DNA of 64,000 bases from Byssochlamys sp. IMV 00236. Taxonomy: Eukaryota > Ascomycota > Eurotiomycetes > Eurotiales > Thermoascaceae. A program made the position numbers and the translations under genes. Positions within the stretch are counted from its first letter, which is position 1. Every line of letters begins with the position of its first letter. Positions 58,295 through 64,000 of this stretch are shown here, one piece after another. The stretch spans positions 248,001-312,000 of the forward strand of contig MSJH02000625.1 in assembly GCA_001931875.2 (NCBI GenBank). Direction: 5' to 3'. A model generated the notes under the pieces. The model ran no database searches. It was not told the origin of the DNA and saw only the letters and a list, made by a program, of their open reading frames with translations.

Positions 58295-58454
58295 TCTTAC
58301 TTGGTTACAAACTTCTTCGTTACAGGTTCAATTGCCCGAATACAATAGACTCAAAAAGGTGATCCTCGTTGAGAAGTGAAGGTACGGAGTAACTTAGTTA
58401 ATCGGAGGGGGATTTGTCACAGGCGGGGTCGAGATAGCGCAATGTATGGGGAAG

Positions 58455-58462
58455 TCACGTGA
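58455..58462. promoter_or_regulatory. TCACGTGA palindrome upstream of the trans-sulfuration gene
   Basis: A perfect eight-base palindrome containing CACGTG, 161 bp upstream of the PLP-enzyme ATG. In yeast, TCACGTG is the Cbf1 site of methionine-biosynthetic promoters. The position fits a sulfur-gene promoter; binding here is inferred. Confidence 0.55.
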
Positions 58463-58562
58463 AAGAATCCGCGAAAGGCAGAACATTGTTTAGGGGTATC
58501 ATTATGGTACACATAAGAGGCATGGTATTCAAAGATCAGCATTGCAAGGGGTTGTCGTCCGC

Positions 58563-61500
58563 TTATCGACGGAGAGACTTCATTCGGGACGGCTCTTTCA
58601 TCGTAGCAGGGATCACGGACCGGAAGTTGGTACGCTCTATAGGATGATTAGCCAGACCCATGTACAGATCCGGGTGAAATCTTACCTGACTCAGTGTCAA
58701 AAGCGATATCGATGTCGTCGTGCTCGCTGGGATACTCTGGCATATCCAGGCAGACGTACGGTGCCGACTCGTCGCCGGTCCTTGGCAGGGCAAACTTGGC
58801 GTCCACGATCCGAATGCCAAACTTCCCAGTCCGACCAAAGCTCTCCAAGGTGTCTGTGCTCTTCAGGACAAAGTTCATGCTTTTTCCATGACTGAAGTCG
58901 GCGAAGAAAGCCAGTAGCTGGATCGTACGATCCTGCTGAATCACCTGGATTCGAGCCATGTTCGCCTCCCATTTTTTGTAGATGGGAACCACCATCCTAC
59001 GTCGCGAGATCGCGAATGTAGAGGCCATCCTACAGACATTAGCTGCGCGCTCATAATATTGACACTTCACAAACATACCCATCATAAAGTACCTTGAAGC
59101 CCGTCAAGGCCGCCTGGAAAGTATGCAGATCTAGTAGCACAATCAGCGTCTGTCCAAGGTTTTCGGGGGAGGGGGTATCCCTCAAGACTCACCCTGCAAC
59201 GAAGCAAACTCGTATTTGCGGACCAGAGGTGTAGACTTCATGAGCTGGAGCAGTTTTGTTACAGTCTCTGGATAGTCCTTTGCGACCAAATTCTCCGCAA
59301 CAGAAATGGTCATATCTTCCTGAGGAGGCCGGTACACATTCAAGACCGTCTTCTTGCCCACATCCAGTCCGATCTTCAACTCGCCAGGGCCTAAACAGAG
59401 TCAGCAACGTTCCAAGCTAGCTCAGGTCAAACCACCATCATACCTATATTGACGCGGTCCGTGACAGAACCCCACTCCGTGCTCACAAAGGTTCTCAGAT
59501 GTTCCGACAAGATGGTCGGTCCATATCCATGCTCGACAAATCCGGGTTCCTGGTCGATAACGGAGGCCGCACCAGCCGGGAACTGGAGATGTGTGATTGC
59601 CGGCTGGCCCGAGAACACGTCGGCCGGCTGCTCGATGGCGAAAGAGCGTATCGGAATGTCAGAGATCTTGAACTCCTTGTCACTGGGGACCATACCCAGG
59701 AGAAGCGAATGCAGAGTTGTACGCTCCGCAACTTCATGGAATGTCATCAGCATCGAACGAGTTCTTCCGTCTTCCGTGACATTAAGCAGAAAGGCCGGAG
59801 ATCCGTCTTCGCCGCGAAGATAGCCATACACAATGGGGGCGCCCTCTCCCAGCGCATGCTGCACGTTACTGAGCGTCTTGACTTTCGGGCTGGTCACGAC
59901 AGAAAGGCGAAAACCGCGATGAGCTTCTCTCTTCCCGGTGCCAGTGGTGAGTGTGACAAACTTCTCGAACAAGCGGATGCGGCATCGTTGGATGGGCTCC
60001 GCAGGAAACGCCTTTGGTGTGCCCGGGTCCATGTACTGGAACACTTTCAGGGTGTTTTCGAACAGGACTCGCTCTCCCGGCTCTGGTTGCAAGCTCTCCT
60101 CGATCCGGCGGGTGTATTTTACGATGTTCCAGATAATCTTGAAATCGCTTTCGTCAAAGACGACGTCCAGCCGGAAGCCACGAGGAAGACGGACCTCGAT
60201 AGAAAATGACTTGACCTGCCATTGCACATCGTCCCAAGTTGGGCCCTTCTTCCTATCTGACTGGATGACAATGTTGACCAGGTCATTTTGGCTGGAAATG
60301 GCCGCGAGAACGTACCAATCTCCGCGGTCGCGGATGATCGATAACACGCATGGGATGGCATACTGATCGGAATCATCGTCACCCGAGCTCACGTACGCAC
60401 TGACGAACATGCTGCCGTAGGTGAAAAAGCGGGGAGTGTCACTCAAAGGCATCATTTCGGCCGTATTCGCCTTGGCAGCTCGGTCAACTACCATAGATTT
60501 CGTGGCCCCGGAAAGGATTGTCACTACATCAGGCGTGAACTGAGGATATTTGATCCACACCGATGTGTCCAGGCGCTGGTCGAGTACATCCTGTTCGGGT
60601 GCGGCCGCAATGATATTGTTTCGCTTCATCGACATCGTAAGCGCGCGGAGATGGCTCATCATCCCCTGGTGAAGTCCCAGCGTATCCGCCAAATACTGAT
60701 CGCCAGTGCTGCTTGCGATAGCGAGAAGAGCATCCACGCCACCCTGGCCGTATCGAGCGATTTCTGCGAGCTGAGGGACAATCTCCTGGTTGATCCACAA
60801 AGACTTTGCAAGGTCAACGACCGCCTGCCGGGCAGCCTCCGCGAGATTGTGTTTCCGCGAACGCACAGCTGCCTCCAGGCGCGATCGTCCGCGCAGGAAC
60901 CACCAGACCGCGGTTCTGATCCATTCTGCAAGCGGAGTTTCCAGCACAGGCTTGGAGTTAGCCGCAGCCAGTCGAAACAGAGGGTAGGATCGTTCCGCAT
61001 AGGCCGCAAACTCCGCAAACGCACTGTCTCCGACTGCACTGGCGGCTGATCGCAAGGTCATCTTGGGTCCCGGGCTGGGCGCCTTGCCTCGACTGTCACG
61101 GCTCGTCGGCCGCGATCCATAATCTGAAGAATGGTCTCCGCCTCGAAGAACGGACCGGGGTGGCGGCGAAAGCACCTGGACCGGTGCAGCTGTTGGGAGG
61201 ACGGACGGCAGAGTTGGTTCGGGCGTGTCAGATGGCCGCTCGTGAACTGCTGGAACTGGAGAAGCTCGTAGAGACACATTCAATGAGACGTCATCCGTGT
61301 CAGCGCTCAAGGACGTAAGCTGGGAATTGATAGACGGTCGTAGAGGCAGATTTTCCTGCTGTGCTCGAATGTCGTTCTCTGCATTATCCGGGGACATGGG
61401 TTCCTCCCGACGATGCTGAAGCGCGCGACCTTCCTCTGCACGCATCTTCGCCTGCACCCGTCTTGCGAAGGAGTTGGGGTCTGGAGAATTTCGTAGCGAT

Positions 61501-62201
61501 AGCCGGGCGTCTCGATGGCCCGAACTCAAAGCCATCAAGAAGTCCGCATCCTGCGTATTCAGCAATAGAGGGTTCCGGGGAGCGCCCCGGGGCGAATCGT
61601 CCTCTGGTGTCGGAGGCTCATTGCTGATGGTGATCCCATCTGGTCTTCTTCCTGGCATTGAGGTGTCTAGGTGCAGTTCGGGGGCTCTCGACTGACCAGG
61701 GTAGGGCGCGTAACCCTGCTGCGAACCCGCCTGGACTGAGCTCTGGCTCCTCGACCGGTGGTGAGACCGATAGATTTCCACCGTGGGAACCTCGCACTCG
61801 TCACCGCCTTCACCAATGACATCGGGAGCATGGCGACTGAAGGAGACCTTCAATCCTCGCCTGTGTGGTTTCTTGGGGGCAGACCTGAACGTGCTCGCCG
61901 GCGGGACGAGATCGTGCGCGGACGGTGGGGAGGAGTGCGGAGAGGCACTGGGGGTCTCGTGCGACGCAGGCCATCGTTGCGACACGGAGACATCTATGCG
62001 AGGCGCTGGGGGGACAGCTCTCGGGGGGAGCTGGGTCTGATGGTTGTGGCGTGCGGTATTCAAGAAGTCCTCGACCTGTTGGTCCGTTGATTTGTGACCG
62101 TTCTTATCTTTCGAAAAGAGCTTGCCTTTCCAGTTGTGTCTGTGCTTCACCGGCTTTGGTTGTTCAGCGGCCACAAAGGCAAAGGGGTCCTCTCCAGCCA
62201 T
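58563..62201 (-). CDS. large fungal protein of unknown function
   Basis: A 1141-residue protein. Exons are 59444-62201, 59193-59390, 59079-59130, 58686-59029 and 58563-58636; all four introns keep frame. The start HRHNWKGKLFSKDKNG is basic. About 380 residues of Ser/Pro/Arg-rich disordered sequence follow. A folded part begins near FAEFAAYAERSYPLFRLAAA and includes ETPLAEWIRTAVWWFLRGR, SLWINQEIVPQLAEIARYGQ, beta-rich segments such as GDWYVLAAISSQNDLVNIVI, and KFGIRIVDAKFALPR. There are no membrane helices, no signal peptide and no catalytic motif I can name. It ends SRMKSLRR. I recognise the WWFLRGR-type core as conserved in Aspergillus hypothetical proteins, but no function is known to me. 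Confidence 0.82.
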
Positions 62202-63903
62202 GTCGACTGTATCCGTCACCGTCACCGTTAACCGTCACCGTCAACGTCAACGTCAACCTTAACCCAACGCGAACTACCTGTTGGTGATGGCAGCACAGGC
62301 GATGATCATCGCAGAGTCGGTCAATGCGGAGGAATTGGGGGATGAGGGAGTTGGGCGGTTCATATGCTGGCCCTCTGATTCCCTTGTCGCGCGACTGGGG
62401 GATCGACAGGGGGTATTGATCGGTCCCCTTTGATAAGGACTCGTCAGTGGGGTTCGAGTAAAGACTGCCAGCCACCAGGGCGGACGGAGTCCTTCAACGA
62501 TGTTGTAGCAGAAACAGAAGAAGCAGTAGTAAAAGAAGCAGCAGCAGCAGAAGTAGGATAAGCAGATCGTCAACCGGTGACGGGATGCAGAGGATAATAT
62601 AAACGAGCGAGAAAGAAAGGCCGACGGAGAGAGGGGTGTCAGAGCTTCAGGGCATTCGTTGTCTGGTGGAGTACCTGGGACCCAAGATCTACCCCGACCC
62701 AATTAAAGCGTCATTCCTCGCTCCCAGCTTCGCACGACTGAAGGGGGACGAAAGAAAGGGCGCGAGGGATCAGAGGGACACAACAAAGAGAGGTGTCAGC
62801 GATGGCGGACGGTGGCGAGTCGGCAGGGAGGAATAAGTTCTATGTGCTCGCCATGTTTCCTTCGATGTGCTTGCGTTCTTGCTTCTGTTGTTACTGTGTC
62901 CAGTATTATTATTATTCTTCTTCTTCTTCTCCAGTAGGGACGTCTAACTAACTAACTACTCTGTAATACAGAAGGACCGCATATCGTTATCACGTGCTCC
63001 ACCCGAGACGACGGAGCAGTTGCAGCCATCGACGCTGGTGTTTCTAACGGCGAGCTACAGGTGTTTGTATGGTCCTTATATATAATAATACAACAATCAA
63101 TAAAATAATAATATAACACACACAACCAATATCCTCTAGAATACTACCATACTCTGTACATCCACTACAGCATCCATCATCCCGGTCTCACCGTCTTCTT
63201 CCCCGTACAACCATTAACCAGTTACTCAGGGCCAACCGGGGACTTCTTCTTGGCTGTCGGCTGCTGGTGAAACCACGCTAAGCCCGCCCTGGCCAGCGCG
63301 TCGTCTCCTCCTCGGCTGCTGATTGGCGGACAGTCCCCAACTCCCAGGCACGCATTATTCACAGTTCACACATTGCTCGGGCTCTCTGCGGGCCTTCAGC
63401 CAGTGTGCATCAACCTCGCTGGGATTTCGCTTCAATGAGGAATTACAGTACAATAATCAATACTCTCTTCTGATCATTTCTATTGACCTTCAGGCTGTTG
63501 TCTTTGAGTTTCTGTCGTTCTTAACTTCCTCTCTTTTTTCTTTCTTTTTCTTTTTCTTTTTTTTTTTTTTCCTGGAAATCCTCATAAATAGAATCCACGG
63601 GCGCAACCACTCGGCAGGTACGTCATCGCCCCGCGATGATCCAGGGGACAAATCGACCATCGCGGAAGAGATGGGCTTGGTTTCACGCCTGGTCCCAGCA
63701 CCTCATTCTCCGGGTCTCACGCTCATTTTATTCCCTCGATCTTATTATTAATAAACTACTGTACCCTTTGTGTCCCTAAAATCGTCTGATCTAATAATTA
63801 ACTGGACAATTAAATACAGAGTACTCCGTATGGTAGTCGTCATGGTAGAACAGCATCGCATCGACTCCAGTCAAAGTCAACTCACAGTGTGTACATATTA
63901 TTC
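62202..63903. other. upstream region with simple-sequence tracts
   Basis: Holds the promoter of the 1141-residue protein. It has AGC/AGA trinucleotide-rich DNA at about 62510-62560, ATT and CTT runs near 62905-62932, a CACGTG at 62991-62996, AT-rich TATATAATAATA near 63080, and a long pyrimidine tract at 63531-63571. No gene is supported; the open frame 63323-63751 is low-complexity. Confidence 0.55.
62214..62258. repeat. GTCACC/GTCAAC hexamer repeat in the 5' leader
   Basis: About seven imperfect hexamers (CGTCAC, CGTTAA, CGTCAA) end 13 bp before the ATG of the large unknown gene. On the sense strand it reads as GGTGAC/GTTGAC repeats. It keeps the leader frame open but has no ATG. Confidence 0.8.
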
Positions 63904-63991
63904 CTAACGATCCAGCACGGCAAGCAGATCCCCACGGGCGTTGCAGATCGATGGATCCCGCTCCCGTCCGAGCTCAGACAGACTCAACGCT
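63904..63991 (-). CDS. possible 3' end of a gene entering from the right edge
   Basis: On the minus strand the frame reads LSLSELGRERDPSICNARGD then LLAVLDR and a TAG stop at 63904-63906. The composition is protein-like. A CAAG sequence just before it could be a 3' splice site, and an in-frame stop lies further upstream. Only about 28 codons are visible, so no family can be named and it may be chance. Confidence 0.3.
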
Positions 63992-64000
63992 TGCCGTCAT

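Noticed and set aside
63323..63751. 142-codon plus-strand open frame
   Set aside because: The middle is a poly-Phe run from the pyrimidine tract at 63531-63571; the flanks have no conserved sequence.

Overview
The window is nuclear DNA of a filamentous ascomycete, most likely Eurotiomycetes and Aspergillus-like. Coding regions are split by many short introns (about 49-129 nt) with GTAAGT/GTATGT donors and CTAAC-type branch sites. The gene families are also typical of that group: binuclear-zinc transcription factors, an RTA1 exporter, a LaeA-like methyltransferase, a CYP8/CYP7-like P450 and the CnxG small subunit. Species cannot be named from the sequence alone. All gene models below were spliced by hand from the six frames, and every internal intron keeps the reading frame.

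Left part (1-22 kb). A partial RTA1-like exporter ends at 499 and faces a Upc2-like zinc-cluster regulator (779-2104, minus). The regulator is divergent from a nucleoporin gene, probably Nup85 (2952-6582), whose first intron contains a 20-N assembly gap. About 5.2 kb without a recognisable gene follows, then a 64-residue Cys/His-rich protein (11772-11966). Next come a small zinc-cluster factor (14000-14825, minus), a protein with an AMPK-type glycogen-binding domain (16636-17485, minus) and a solitary P450 (20229-21924).

Central part (22-42 kb). This stretch is mostly housekeeping: RNA polymerase II subunit RPB2, beta-catenin-like protein 1 (10 exons), a phosphotransferase-fold kinase, a small conserved protein with a possible thiol-peptidase-like His/Cys pair, a Tom6-like import subunit, an 810-residue zinc-cluster regulator and a Cyt-4/Dss1-type mitochondrial exoribonuclease.

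Right part (42-64 kb). Here are an FAD monooxygenase, a MARVEL-like tetraspan protein, a nine-exon LaeA-like methyltransferase, a Ccc1/VIT1 vacuolar iron transporter and a secreted-cytochrome/cytochrome b561 protein that reads like an iron reductase. They are followed by the molybdopterin synthase small subunit, a cystathionine-gamma-synthase-family enzyme with a TCACGTGA box upstream, and a large 1141-residue fungal protein I cannot assign.

I see no CRISPR, rRNA, confident tRNA, intact transposon or clear biosynthetic cluster. The points most worth a second look are the 64-residue Cys/His protein beside a very large gene-free region, the LRAT/NlpC-like small protein, the iron transporter/reductase pair, the unassigned 1141-residue protein, the CnxG C-terminus that ends Ser-Ser-Gly, and an unresolved coding-like stretch at 44.85-45.65 kb.
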